The notes under the pieces are model-generated. The model saw only the letters and a list, made by a program, of their open reading frames with translations, made no database searches and was not told the origin of the DNA. The position numbers and the translations under genes are program-made. DNA of 64,000 bases from Xestospongia bergquistia (Eukaryota; Porifera; Demospongiae; Haplosclerida; Petrosiidae), in the NCBI GenBank assembly GCA_963965975.1, contig OZ014413.1:10646601-10710600 (forward strand), given 5' to 3'. The number at the start of each line of letters is the position of its first letter. Position 1 is the first letter of the stretch. Below, one piece after another: positions 21,645 to 34,711 of this stretch.

Positions 21645-24600
21645 ATGGCTTCGTCCTCCAGCTACTTCAACCAATTTTTGAATGGAAAACCAACTCTTGA
21701 TGAGTTATGTGAACACGTCAGAGTTGCTACTAAATGGTACACATTTGGTGTACTCCTCAAATTAGATACGTCTAAACTAGATGGTATCAGAATAATGAAT
21801 GAAGACAGTAGCTTTAAATCTTTAAAGATGTTTGAATTGTGGCTGAGTTCCAAACCAAAAGCTATGAGAAGAGAGATTATTGAAACACTACAGAAACCAA
21901 CTATTGCTGAGAATGTTATTGCTGAGGAATACAAGAAGGCATTAGTAGAAAGTAAGTATTTTATAGCTCCATGATTAGACTATCTATGCTCATGACAAAA
22001 TATAGTGCAAAAGGTTGTACCCAATCAAATACTACAGAAACACTCTTCTCAACTTGTGCTTTCAGTGAAACTTGTTCAAATGTTGTACACAGAGAAGATC
22101 ATCTCTAATGAGACGTTCAAAGAACTAGAACGATCAGGAGGCTTGTTAACTAATGGTCCATTGAGAGCACTGTCTAGTAAAATATCTGAAGATCCTGGTC
22201 AGTTAAGAGTATTCTGTACTGTCTTATTACAATCAAAGGAGACAGTACAAGTAGCAAAAGATATACTCAAAGAATATGGTAAATTGGTTTTGTATATAGT
22301 GATACAATTGATATATTTTAATTTATACAGACCAAAACTTTCCTCAACAAAGTTCACCTGAAAATCAACCAGGTATATAAATATGATCTATAATGTTTTA
22401 CTATACATCAATCTAATTAACATGTTTTATACATTAATGATATAATACTTAGCATTTGGATTCCAAGACAAGCTTTTATATTTAAAAAGTACCAAGTGTT
22501 ACTTTCTTATATTCTATAATATTCCAATAATTATATATAATGTTGAAATAGACGCAACATTATTATGTTATAAATATAATAGTTATTACAACATCTTAAT
22601 ATATAGATATTACAGCACTGGCCACTCCTATACAGAACACTACATCAACAAATGCTCAAAGTAAGTGATTAAAAAAATATTTATTATTAAAGCTAACAAT
22701 ATTATCATCAGGTGCAACAACAGAGGTTCATTTTCAACCTGATTATCAGTACAAATTTGATCAGATGAAAGTGACCTTTGGAAATTTTATTGACACTGTT
22801 GCTCCTCTCATTGCAAAAAGTATACCTTCACTACAAGAACTTAAAACATACCTTCGAAGATGCTTTCGAGAGCTGAAACCACAACTTAGCATAGCTGAAT
22901 CATTTGATGATGTCATGGATTTAGTGGAAGAGAAGTGTACCATTATCAATGTTGCATGTTTGGAGGGTATAATCAATCATTACAAGATTGAAGAAGCTAA
23001 AGTTCATGTCATAAGTTACAAATCATCAGTCGATACATTTTGTGATGAAGTAAAACTCAACGTTTGTAAGAACAAGCTCATAACAGGTCCATCGTCTCTT
23101 CTCAAATGTCAGACAATTAAGTTTGTCCTAGAATGGAAGACAAACGAACGCACATTCAACGAAATAAGAGAGCTGTTATGTAAGACATTTGGAGATATTG
23201 CTGACAGGGTTTTAGTTAATGAAGCAAAAGAAGGCAACTCCATCATTGTGAACTGCTATGCTCCACAACATATAATGGATATTCTACAAATGAAGCTGAA
23301 AAGAATCTTGATTTATTAATAAAACTGGGATTACTTAAATTAGAAATTGGCTACCATATTATATGGGATAAGTGTACAAGAGATAAGGTAAGAGATGAAC
23401 AGTATTAAATTAAATTGTATATATATTATTTAGGAGGTAAGAGGTCTGATGGATGAAGTTAGAATTCTTAAAGAGAAGGTTATATCACAGCAAAAGGAGA
23501 AGGATGAGGAAATAGCAGAGCTGAAATCTTCTCTGAAAGGTAAACATCAATACAATAAGTATGATATAAAAGATCGCTTTATTCTTTATTTAAACCATTA
23601 TAGTTTATACCAGTAGTATGAACAGAGAACAAGATCAGTCATCAACTGATACTCCATTAGGTAAGTAACTTGAAGTATAATGTAGTGATATATTATTTGA
23701 CAATACAAACAATAAAACTAAAATAGTTAGATGAAGTGAACACATTAAAAATAGGTATTAAAGATAAAGAAAGTATATGCATATAAGTAAAGATATTGCT
23801 TTGTCTGTTTTGTCAGACCCTTAACCAATCCATCCCTTCATGCATATGTACCCATCTGTTCATTCCTTAAAAGTGTAAGTATCACAAAACTACTCTATTC
23901 AATATAGCATTGACTATGAAGGATCTACAAGAAGACCCAACTCTTGAGCAAGTTCATTTCATGCAGCAATTGTTGCCTCGTAAACTAGATGATACAATAT
24001 CAAAGAAACTATGTAAGTACATAACAAGTTATATCATAAACAATGAACATACTATAGGAACTAATAATAACTATATTTGTATATTTTATTAGTACTATCA
24101 CACAGTATGGAGAGAGAAGGGCCACAAGATCAATCATCAACTGACACTTTATCAGGTACATGTACATTAATTGAGATATAACTATGTACCTAATGTAAAT
24201 AGAGAAGATGAAACTATTAGAGAAAATGAGTAAAGCAAAGACCTTAGAGATAGAGAAGTTAACAAGACATAAAGACGGTTAGGGATAGTACTGTTAGTAG
24301 TACATACCATATATGGTTATGCTCTATAGCTACTGATAAAGTGTTATTAGAGAAACAAGAAGAGATTGAGATGCTACAAGAAAAGGTGACATTGTTAACT
24401 TTACAGTTAATAGAGAAAAAAGAAAAGATTAGTCAGTTGACGGAGAACATAAAAGGTAAACAATTACTTGATATTCTATTATATTATATAATCTGTTTAG
24501 TTCTACAGATTAAAAGTGATGATCCTCAGTTAAGTCAAAAGTTTGAGAAGGTACTACCTAGCCAACAACAGCTATCATTAGACGACAAACTAACTCAAGA

Positions 24601-24903
24601 ACCTGATAACAGAGTGGATGATACTTCTAAGTTAACTTCATCAGATCATGAAACAGAAGACATCACTAGTCAAAGTAAGATGTAGAAATTTATAGTTTAT
24701 ATAGGAAAGAAATTTGATTGGTTAGCCACATGCATTATTATGTCTAATATATGATATCTAAAAGATAGTACTATATTGTATAGTTTTTTAATAAAATTAT
24801 TGTATACATAAGCACATAGACAAAATTATTCATTCTCTATTAAAACAATGTTGTAGTTAGTGATAGTAACTACATTGATGTGGCAAAATTAAGGCTTGTA
24901 ATG

Positions 24904-25341
24904 TATGGGGCACTGTTTGTGTCAAAATTGCAAAATTTTCATGATATAATAAATAAGTTATTATTTATTAAAATATACGGAAGCCTCAGACGGACATTCC
25001 CATTTCAATATAACGGGATTATACGGAGTTTTAATGTCCATCCTCGACTTCCCTAAATAATAGACCTACAATATACAACCAAAGTCAGGCACCCAACCTA
25101 ACTGGAAACATCTCACTGACGCTCAATTCTAAGAAACAGTTCACGGTACTCGCGCTCCGCATTTTATTAAGTAACAATGAAAAGTAAATTATAACATATT
25201 AAATGTACCATTGAATGTATTTAATTTTGACACAAACAGCGCTCCATAAAATAATAAGTAATCAACAATAATTTTGATAAATAATGACTTATTTATTATA
25301 TCATGATAATTTTGCAATTTTGACACAAACGGTGCCTCATA
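24904..25341. mobile_element. MITE with ~60-bp TIRs and 6-bp TSD in a G3 intron
   Basis: The ends are TATGGGGCACTGTTTGTGTC and, in reverse complement, TATGAGGCACCGTTTGTGTC. They continue through about 60 matching bases (AAAATTGCAAAATT..CATGATATAATAAATAAG). The flanking GTAATG is duplicated (24898-24903 and 25342-25347), while G1 has a single copy in the same place. No coding capacity is visible. The centre is richer in G and C. Confidence 0.85.
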
Positions 25342-26145
25342 GTAATGAGATGCCAGGAAAGTTAAAAAAAGTGGATTGTTTAGAAGATGCTTTCAATGTT
25401 TGAGTACAGTACTCAGCTGTTTAAGGGATGGAATGTCAAAGGAAATATATCATTCTTTATAATCATTATCTATACATCATATGATATTAATTTATTATAC
25501 ATGTATTATAAATGTAAGAGATTATAATATTGGAGATGATTAGTTTACTAAATCTTTAATTGACAGAGAAAGATAAGGTCATCACTCAGTTAACATCAAA
25601 AGATACAAATGAGGGGGACACCCAACAGGAATCATTAGATAATGAAGAACTACCAAGTAAGTTGTCATTATAAGTTTATTAATGTTTAAAGAACTGTGGT
25701 TATTAACAGCACATTCCTATAACACGTCATAAACTTAGATGATTTCATAAGTAACAACTGAATGATATTAATTCAATGGACACATAGTCTATTACATTAG
25801 TTACTTACATCATCATACCTGTTGTTGACATTGAGTAAGAACACATATCAAGTAATAGTATTCATCACTGATAGTTCAGTAACAATAAAAAATTCCAACT
25901 ATCAAATATTTCTCAGTAATCTATAGTTGATCTCTGTGATGATCTCTGTCATAATAATACCTACACATGTACCAATTAATGTAGTCCATGTTATTGTTTA
26001 CTTCAAGATATCTTAAGAGCTTGAGTATAATGTGGAAACTAGGACAACAAATTCAATACTATACATTGTATGATTAAGTTATTTAAAGTCAATTTGTAAA
26101 ATACAAATGGAGGAGATTCCAGTACCTCAACTATCTAGTGTTATA

Positions 26146-26460
26146 TATGTATCATGGTTTGGGCCAATTACAAATCTAATCATAATTGATTACAATTAAT
26201 TTTATTTTTGCTATAATTGTAATTGTAATCAACTTTCCAGAAACAATATAATCAGTAATTATAATCAGACAAAGTAATTACTGTAATCACAAGTGATTAG
26301 ATCAATTACAGTATCCTTTGTAAGTAGTATATGTAACAAGTACATATTGTCTGTATTAGCATTTACTGGTCTATATTTATGAAATGATGAATGAAAGAAC
26401 ATGTGATTAGATTGATTACACAATACTTGTTTGCAGCTGAATGTCCAAAGCCTATATATA
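26146..26460. repeat. AATTGTAAT MITE family, incomplete copy in the last G3 intron
   Basis: It starts ATCATGGTTTGGGCCAATTA and continues as in the copies at 47898 and 55782. The right CCCCAACCCTGAT terminus is missing. The rest of the long last intron (25657-27513) has no other feature I can support. Confidence 0.5.
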
Positions 26461-28121
26461 TAGAGACAGGTTTATCTGATGAGCTTTTATATACAGTGAC
26501 AATATCCCACTTTGACTACTGTATTAGCTAAATCAAAAGAGGATGGAGTTTTTAGAGTTGATAGGTTTTGAGGATGGAGGATTCTGTGAGAGTTGTGGTT
26601 TCATACAATAAAGGAACAGTACACAATACATAATATGAACAATGTAATATACTGGAACCAACTTGTAAATGATATGTAAACTAAGAAATGACAACGAGAC
26701 AATAATCTATACTGACAAATATGGATAAATGTACATCACTGTAGATGTTAATGCCCAAATTACCAATACATTCAGTTATAATGTATACATGTACTATCAT
26801 GTATGATGATAATATAAGAAAAAACGAGAATGGAGAGAAGAATAGTAATCTTGAGCTAATATGAAAATATTGTAATGACATCTGTGAGTTAACTGGTGTT
26901 CATTAGTTGACAGAGAGAAATGATGTCACTATTATTACACACACGTTCCAACTTCACTGTCAATACGATATTTTCAAATAGTTATTGTTTTAAAAATATT
27001 GAATTATATTATAAATTATGCATTATACTATCATATCACAACACTAAATATATTGTTTTATTACACTATGACATTTGTAAAGTAAAGAGAAATATCAATC
27101 AGTTGATATAAACACACAAAAGACAAGTCAAAGCTCTGCTACCAGACATCATAATGATTTATGCTTGAGTGGTACTTCTTGTAAATCTTGACTAGTGATA
27201 TGACTGAGTCATCCTCATTGACGTCTATCTGACAGTTCAGTACCTTGTGTGTTCGTCTCAGTAGTAGATAGTGACGTCCCCATTCTGGCTCATATCATTT
27301 AATACAGTAAATTATTAGTATAACACTCAGTAAATTTAAGCCTGTTTTGTAGAATCCGTTCATCTCCGTACATCGTTGTTATAGTAACCTAACACTAGTA
27401 ATGGCGTCGTCTTCTTCGTTAGGCTTTGACAATCGTAGATGAGCATATTAGATTGTGTCTATAGCTATTGTTGTGTGTGTAAAATATTATATAGTAACTA
27501 TGTTTTATTATAGGAGACACTGGAAGTGTTAAGTGGTACAGTGATAGAGTTATACTTACTTCATCTACTGTGGCAGAATGTAAAGAAGTGATACATCAAT
27601 TAAAGAGACGACAACACACAACATGGATTATTGAACTCAAGAGATTATCTCCTCAAAGTTTACTAACAGTATTAACTGATATTAATGAATGTCAAGTGAG
27701 GAGACTTGATATAGATAACACTCATTTTGATATTAATTGTGTCAGTCAACTATCACAAGCAGTAACTTATAACAAAACAATGGAGGTCCTATCTCTTCAC
27801 TCCTCACCTCTCTTACCAAATACTTACCACTTACTAACAACAGCTGTAGCTGGTAATAAAATAATCAAGGAATTATACTTGATTAATGACACTAACATTA
27901 CTAATAATGATATACCTCATCTCTCTAATCTCATCGTTAACAATAACAAATTAGAATATCTATGGCTCGATAAATGTCCTAAAATTACTAAATTTGGTGA
28001 ACAACAATTACAAAATGTTGTTGTTAAAAATAATAGTTTGAAGCATTTGTGGATTAATGGTAATTATCTCCGTTAATTATTAGTTATTTTTGTACTATTG
28101 TCGTTGTAATTTTTTACTAAA

Positions 28122-28127
28122 AATAAA
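28122..28127 (+). terminator. Polyadenylation signal AATAAA of G3
   Basis: The signal lies about 45 bases after the stop codon, in the context shared with G0 and G1. Confidence 0.5.
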
Positions 28128-28639
28128 TTATTTTAAATTCCAATAAGTCAATTATTAGTTAAATACTTTAGTTTCCAGTTCTTTGTCTTCTAACAAAGTT
28201 AACAATTTTTATAATTCACTTCTTCTCTAGAAAAACTCAACTTCTCTACTTGACAATTGACCACGCCTACATTAATTAATAATAAAAGCTTTAATATTGT
28301 TATTTCTAATATTTACAAATACAATTATAACAAACAAACTAGACTAAATTGTACATTAATAGTCCTCTAGTTAGTAGCTATATAAAATTAAATATTATCG
28401 CTACGTCTAATACCACTAATTACTGCAGCTAATAAAAAATCCATTATTATATTTAATAACACGTTCTATTTAATAATACACTCACTTTTAACAATTCCAT
28501 TAAAGTACTCATCCATACAACATTAGAAGATTTCTTGATAACATTACAACTATTAACTTACTACTAAACAAACTTAGTTTATATTAACAGTAGTAGACTG
28601 TATCTAGTAGTTAGCAGTTTTGCTAGTTAGTTATCTTCT

Positions 28640-29760
28640 ATCATTAGTAGTTTCTAGTAAAGAAGACTTAAGCAGCAAACTTTTCCCTCCGACAACTGCT
28701 GGCTTCTCCAGCTGCTACTTTAATGGGTGTGGTCTGTAACTATGGAAAAATGCAAACCCGCAAGTAAAGATGGCGCTAAGAGTATTGTGTTTAAACAGAC
28801 TACAGACTGTAGGAAGAGGATGAGACAAAAGAATATTATGTCAAAGGTTCATATGATGTCTGTTCTAGTCAGTCAATAATGAAAACTATTAGTTAGAGGT
28901 AGTTATCATTAACAGTGGAACATTTTCATCATTCAGTTAGTTGAGAAATACTACTTAATGACCTATGACCTGTGAACTTGATATTTACTGGAACATAACA
29001 ACAATTGTGTCTTTTCTTCCTCAGAGATCCAGTCAGTTTGAACTATAGTGAGTTGTTCAGATATAACATGATGAAGGTAAGTTTCATTATATTGTTTACA
29101 AACATGACCTATTGTTACAACATCAATCAAAGTCTATAACATATTTACTATTGACTAAATGTAAGTTTGTCCTTCTAATATTACTTTGACATATATCTAC
29201 ATTATGCAGCTTTTCAAGTGATATCCAGTAACTGATGATCTTGAACAAGTGAATAGTCTCTCTCTTAAACATAAAACAGACACACTTCAATATCATATAA
29301 AATAAATGTAGGTCTTTATATACCAGTACTGACTATTGGATTAAATCAAGTACTAGGTCCATATCATCAGAGATTAGTTGATAAACAGGTACATGTAACA
29401 TTAACTCTACATGTAAAATAATACATTTTTTAATGTAGTGTATTAAATACCATCATTTACCAACAACTGCTGGCTTTTACAACTACTACTTCAGTAGGTG
29501 TGGTGTGTAACTATGGAAACGAGCTGATACTACTCAAACTTAAGTTTACAATGAGTTAACATGATCTATTGTGTATGCTATATTAGAATATAATGGTATA
29601 ATGGATGAATGGAAGATGATAGAAAAAACCAGAGTAAGTTATATTGTTATTGTGTCAGTGGATATGATTATGTTTGTAAGAGAAGAAGGAGGTAACTTCT
29701 AACTGATTTAGGTCTAAAGTAATTGTGGGAGGAGTCAACTGGTAAGTATCAACTTTGTTA
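28640..29760. other. X block copy 3: unidentified exon-like fragments
   Basis: This copy has the same order of pieces as copy 2: ATGGCGCTAAGAGTATTGTG (start-like, about 28768), a DPVSLNYSELFRYNMMK stretch before GTAAGT, LTIGLNQVLGPYHQRLVDK, and QQLLAFTTTTSVGVVCNYG. The start-like frame hits TGA after 17 codons, so it is probably broken. Not recognised. Confidence 0.3.
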
Positions 29761-29976
29761 TTTTGTCTGTTACTTTACTGTCTCTTCTCTCTTTATATCA
29801 TCTCTTGTTGTCTGTAATAATAATATGATTTATTGTTATATTTGAACTTTATTAGTTTGAGGAGGTTGAAAATTAAAACAAATGTCATTTTAGAAAATCA
29901 AGGAAAGATTTAGAAAAAGAAAGACAGAGGAGTCCATATTGAGAGAACAGCTTAAAAAGAAAGAGGTATTGAATGG

Positions 29977-30070
29977 ATGGATAAATAGATGAATGGATAG
30001 ATGGTAGATGAATATATGGATGAATAAACAGACAGATGGATGGATTGATGGAGAGATAGATGGATAAACA
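29977..30070. repeat. GATG/GATA-rich microsatellite, copy 3
   Basis: Imperfect ATGGATGG units precede RFC3 R3 as in the other RFC3-bearing units. Confidence 0.85.
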
Positions 30071-30362
30071 AATAGAGATGACAATAGTTTAACAATGTTA
30101 GGTTGAACATTGATTTTATAAAAAGATAGTCAATTTATAATAATTTATAGACCCTATTCATTTAACAATAGATAAATATTATACACTGACATTTTTCACA
30201 ATATACTGTCCCAAATTTATTCATCATATGATTATCATGTGACTAGTGAGACAATAATGTTATTATTTTGTGACCTTATTATAATTTATTGAACATGTAG
30301 TTATTTTTAAAATAAAGAACAGTGAGAATTAAATACTGTGACTAAGGGGTTAAATATATTTG

Positions 30363-31480
30363 TCAAAACATCATATCTGCAAGTCCTTCTTCCAAAAATT
30401 TTTTGTAAAGTCTCATAAATTTTGCCGTAAATGCCTCCAAGTGGAAAATAGTTTTAGTACCCAGCTGTACTTGATGTTGATATTGTGCAGCTAATTCAAT
30501 GACATTAGCTTTTAATGAACCATCACAATTAACAATTAGTTCAGCTAATAAATGCTGAGAAACAAAATGAATAGAATACAATAATATGTTATAATAAATG
30601 ATGTATTTACCTTGAATATAATATCAGGTGGAATACAATGAGTTAGGAGTTCATAAAATCGACCTCTTACATCAAGTAATCTAAAATATAAAAGTATTTC
30701 TATTATAAGTCATTTTATCTACAACATCTATTTATTGAGTACTCTATATGTCCATTATTCCATCCATTTGTCCATTTATTCATCCATATTATACCTTTTA
30801 GGAGTTTGTTCTTCAATAATCATTGTAACTGTTTCATGTAAGAACAGTTCCCACTCACAATCTGGTATATTTTGATCAGCAGAGAATGGATATCTACAAT
30901 AATGGAAGAATTAATGGGATAGACAGACTTATAACTAACTGTTGTACTCTACAAGCTTCACAAAGTAGTATTGCTTTTCGTAAATTTCTTTCTGATTTTT
31001 CTGCAATCCTTTTAACAAGTTCAGGAGGTAGAGATAAAGACTCTTTACAACATACAAATTGTAGTACACCACATATCTAAATAAATATAGTTAATAAACT
31101 ATTGTTAAAAATATCCAATTTCTTAACCTGATCAATTGTGGGGGTGGGTATTCTTATCCCTAAGCATCTACTTTTAATAGCTGGTATAACTTTACTAGTA
31201 GAATTACATAGTAAAATAAGTCGACATGATGATGTGTATTTCTCCATTGTTCTTAGAGCATGTTGTGCCTCCTTTGTTAACCTGTCTACCTCTGTTAGAA
31301 CAACCACTATGAATGGATAAGAAATAGATAGATAAATAGTTAGGAAGATGGACAAAATGGCTGAATTAATAGTAGATTACCTTTAAATTCTCTATGGCTA
31401 ATATCAATAGAATGAGACTGTGCTACTTCTTTTAGTGACTCAATTAGAATTTTATAGGTTTGTTTATGTTCTACAGAGAC
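30363..31480 (-). pseudogene. RFC3: RFC3 fragment R3: longest copy, six 3' exons, no Walker A part
   Basis: Exons on the - strand are about 31480-31381, 31306-31128, 31076-30940, 30893-30795, 30680-30611 and 30554-30363. They encode ESLKEVAQSHSIDISHREFK, then [40 protein letters not shown], then the region around LCEACRVQQ, YPFSADQNIPDCEWELF and the C-terminal domain ending ADMMF. The order and wording fit RFC3 from just before the Walker B-like region to the natural stop, and all exons are open. The 5' exons with the ATP-binding P-loop are absent. A minisatellite starts about 60 bases beyond the top exon. It is best read as a duplicated 3' fragment. RFC3 itself serves in the PCNA clamp loader. 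Confidence 0.85.
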
Positions 31481-31540
31481 TTCCTGGGATGTGGTTGTGC
31501 CTATTATTCATTACATACAATATATAGTAATATATAATAA

Positions 31541-31785
31541 TACATGTATTATTATAAATGTGGTACATGTATTATTATAAATGTGGTACATGTATTGTTA
31601 TAAATGTGGTACATGTATTGTTATAAATGTGGTACATGTATTGTTATAAATGTGGTACATGTATTATTATAAATGTGGTACATGTATTATTATAAATGTG
31701 GTACATGTATTGTTATAAATGTGGTACATGTATTATTATAAATGTGGTACATGTATTATTATAAAAGTAGTACATGTATTATTAA
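31541..31785. repeat. 23-bp minisatellite (TACATGTATTATTATAAATGTGG), ~11 copies
   Basis: Units follow each other without spacers and differ mainly at one A/G position (TATTATTA or TATTGTTA). Each unit contains the palindrome TACATGTA. An open frame crosses it only because the unit repeats. Confidence 0.95.
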
Positions 31786-31849
31786 GAGTTGAATACAATG
31801 AACAGTCAGGAGACATCAGGTTAAAATTAATATTACTTGTTGTAACAAT

Positions 31850-32066
31850 ATGTAAACATATTGTTACTAAGTATATCAACTCTCACCTGAATCATATTCC
31901 AATAAAACCATCAAATGTCCCTATGAAGTCACTCAATGTTTGGAATGAGGAAATATTTCATGATGTAAAAGTCTTAGGGGAATACACTACAACAGCTGCC
32001 ATGAAAGAATACATACAGAGAGATATAGATCATCTATACGCTTTATTAGACCAATGCACACATTAA
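31850..32066 (+). CDS. Exon-like fragment of an unidentified gene
   Basis: The frame reads SLNVWNEEIFHDVKVLGEYT, then AAMKEYIQRDIDHLYALLDQ, then a stop. Its composition is more protein-like than the surrounding sequence. I do not recognise the family, and no sister copy occurs in the window. It could be the last exon of a truncated gene cut by the minisatellite. Bases 32067-32600 hold no feature I can support beyond a short inverted pair (GCTTAACCTCACTGTG and CACAGAGAGGTTAATC). Confidence 0.3.
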
Positions 32067-33179
32067 GATATCCTGCAACAACTAAGAAAGAATATAAGAA
32101 CAGTATTAAATTCCAATCATTCAATTTATCTAAGTCAGCTATGTACGTGTAAGTAGTAACTTACATAGTTTATTTTATATAGACACTGTATATACACATA
32201 TTTTAGATGAGATAATGAGATTAAAACTGTAAACAATGAAAACCTTTTCCATGTTAACATCAAACATCCTCCCACTTCTCAATGGTATTGTAATAGTTGC
32301 TTAACGTGTAAGAAGACAAGACAAAACACCACATAAGTCTAACACAATCCATAGTCAATACAACAACAGGTTCATTAACAGAGTATACCTTACCTTGAAT
32401 ATTATTTTATTACTCAATTATTATAATATAAAGCAATACACAGTAGATGATTCTAAACGTTCATGTAATAACTGTAGTGTTCACGTGATCGACCTAAATA
32501 ATAATAAAATGCACTAAAGTGCTTAACCTCACTGTGGTCTTATCCAGAAACTAGTAACCCTCGCTATGCGCCCACGCACAGAGAGGTTAATCAAATGAAT
32601 TTTATGATGTTGTCATAGTAATTTTTGTCCTACTGCAAATTTGTCCTAGGATAAAATTTTTGTCCTACTGAAAATTTGTCCTATGATAAAAATTATCTGT
32701 TATTTTTTATCCCATGGGATAAAATTTATCAAATAATTTTTATCCTAGGACATGTACAAGAAATGTTAGAAAATATTTACCCTACTGACAAAAAATTTAT
32801 CCTAGGACATAAATAACTTGCTGCCAATTTTTCATGCTAGGATAAAACTTCTCAGCCAATTTTTTATCCTAGGATAAAATTTCTCATAATACTTTTTATC
32901 CTAGAATAAAATGTATAACTATAGTAGTCAAACAATGTAAATTTATCCTAAGTTAAGATATTCTGAATACATTTTGTCTTAAAGTAGTAACACACAACTA
33001 TTACAAAAATAACAAAGAAAATAAAGTCTACAGAAACTATTTAAAAATAACTAGGACAAAAAATTAAGAAAGAAGTTGCAATACCAATGTGCAACTTTAT
33101 TGTCACGCACTACATCTGGTACATTCACACATAAATCATTACCACTAAAACATAAAACATAAAACATTACCATTATGAT

Positions 33180-34711
33180 ACCACTGTTTGCATGCATCAC
33201 ATTTGATCATTTCTCCTATTTCAGGCATTATGCACAAACAGTATATGAAATATAGTAGCTGAGACGCATAGGCGTATCTAGGTCTCTAAAAGTACTAGGC
33301 TTATTAATTATTCATCATTATTAATTAGTAGTTATTAATAGTTATTAACAATTTTAAACTTTTACTCAACCAAAAACAAGGTATGTTTCCTGTCCCTGAA
33401 CCCGTTCTGATTGAATGCATCATCTGGATTGCTATACTAGAAAACCTACATGGAAACAAAAAGCAGCATCCAAGCTTTTTGAATATTCAAGCCATGGAAA
33501 CTGTTGCTTGGTACCATCTAGGTTTAAACAATTGACTAAAACAGAAAGTGGAAAATCAATGCCGACTGGTTGAGTAGGCTTTTCAGATTTATCTTTAGCT
33601 ATGTCTGCAGGACCATCTACTCTCGGCTTGAGCTTGATGCTATGTCACCAACATGTACATGTACGTTAACTTCTGGTATTGTGGATATATCATTAACTAA
33701 ACCCTATCAATCTGTAGATCAACACCATCACCATCTGTGTCTGCAGAGTACAAGAAAAGTAGAAAGAATAATTTCAAATGACTTTGTTATTAAATTTACA
33801 GCTAACCATTTTGATCATTTAATCCTCTAATTTCTCTGTCAATTTCTTCATTGCTGTCATTTCCACTGTCATCTTCCTCACTCTCTGGAACATTGTATGA
33901 TTTTTTTGATGGACCAGCCTACACCACTACTGCTACTATTACTAGAGGCTCAAGTCTATAACAGTGTTTTCATATTAGCACTCAGTCTGACTCAGATCAC
34001 AGTTCATAAAACAGGTGCTAATTGCTAACTGTGAAGTCATACATGGCATGTGTTAGTGGTTAATCTTTTTTGTGTAAATAAAAGCGATAAATTTATTTTT
34101 GAAAATATGAAATTAATTTTGGTCTGGCCAAGTTTACCCGGGCAAAGCCCGTGCTGGCCCAGGTCTAAATACGCCTATGCTGAGACGTTAGTGATTTTTC
34201 TTTCAATCCTTCTAGTTGGAAAGTCTTTAAAGCTGCCTTCAGTCAGACATAAATGTAAATGACTTCTCATTTTCGTTTGGTCAAATATGTATCTACTAGG
34301 ATCATCTCCTTTGGCTAGAATTGAGATAAATGCGAGAGCAAACAGCCCACAATCAGCTGATCCAGCTTGCGATTGACAATGACAATACCTACATAAGTAA
34401 ACAACAAAATTAATAATAAGTAACCATGCAAATGTTCATACTTGAGAGTGACTTCTTTCTTTTGTATATGGTAGACGTAAGGTCAAGTGAATTCTTTAGA
34501 ATATCTTTTTTCCACAATATAGAGGTAAACTTCATCTAATAGATCAAAATCATCTTTCTCCGCCATACTTCTCAGCTCTCTTTTCAAAAAGTAACACGTT
34601 ACTGAAGGTCAACAGCCTTCTTTCACACTTTACTGCATTCTTTGAGTTAGCATAACTATTGTTCGTCAGTTTGCTGCATTCTTCTAGGTTAGCACGATTG
34701 GAATCAGCCAT
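33180..34711 (-). pseudogene. Broken transposon protein: Ulp1/C48 cysteine protease plus PHD finger
   Basis: From an ATG at 34711 the - strand encodes MADSNRANLEECSKLTNNSY, then in another frame DEVYLYIVEKRYSKEF. This opening resembles integrase-type elements. An intron-like gap precedes YCHCQSQAGSADCGLFALAF. The Q..GS.DCG motif is the hallmark of Ulp1/SENP-type proteases, and the Cys of DCG would be the nucleophile. DPSRYIFDQTKMRSHLHLCL follows, also typical of transposon Ulp1 domains. After the nested insertion comes CLCIMPEIGEMIKCDACKQW plus YH, a PHD-finger pattern. Frames shift between pieces and stops occur. The element lineage (for example Ginger-like) is a guess. Confidence 0.6.
33267..34179. 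mobile_element. Nested hAT-like non-autonomous element with 8-bp TSD
   Basis: The ends are CATAGGCGTATCTAG and, in reverse complement, CATAGGCGTATTTAG. They are flanked by an exact 8-bp duplication, CTGAGACG (33259-33266 and 34180-34187). Removing the insert puts the Ulp1 and PHD parts of the host transposon next to each other. 8-bp TSDs fit hAT elements. A - strand acidic stretch, VPESEEDDSGNDSNEEID (about 33820-33895), lies inside, but no transposase is visible. Confidence 0.8.

Larger units (their letters stand above)
21645..28076 (+). pseudogene. G3: Death / CARD-like / coiled-coil / LRR receptor with one frameshift in exon 5
   Basis: Exons are 21645-21951, 22006-22278, 22331-22372, 22607-22660, 22712-23387, 23434-23539, 23604-23660, 23908-24012, 24093-24155, 24203-24277, 24330-24674, 25567-25656, 27514-28076. 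The Death domain (WYTFGVLLKLDTSKLD, MFELWLSSKPKAMRR), CARD-like domain, exon 5 region, coiled coils and LRRs match G1 and G4. A single missing G near 23292 (ACAAATGAAGCTG, where G4 has ACAAATGGAAGCTG) shifts the frame and gives a stop about 10 codons later. Everything downstream remains open, so it is either a very young pseudogene or an assembly error. Exon 8 of G1 is lost, because its acceptor is mutated. The exon at 24093 uses a new AG six bases upstream, adding two codons in frame. A MITE sits between exons 24330-24674 and 25567-25656. Confidence 0.75.

Noticed and set aside
31541..31785. CRISPR-like array
   Set aside because: Units are contiguous with no unique spacers, the genome is eukaryotic, and no cas genes are present; it is a minisatellite.
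32640..32930. Regulatory palindromes TTTTATCCTAGGATAAAA as operator sites
   Set aside because: They are clustered at the end of a transposon and vary freely, which fits subterminal repeats better than a host regulatory element.
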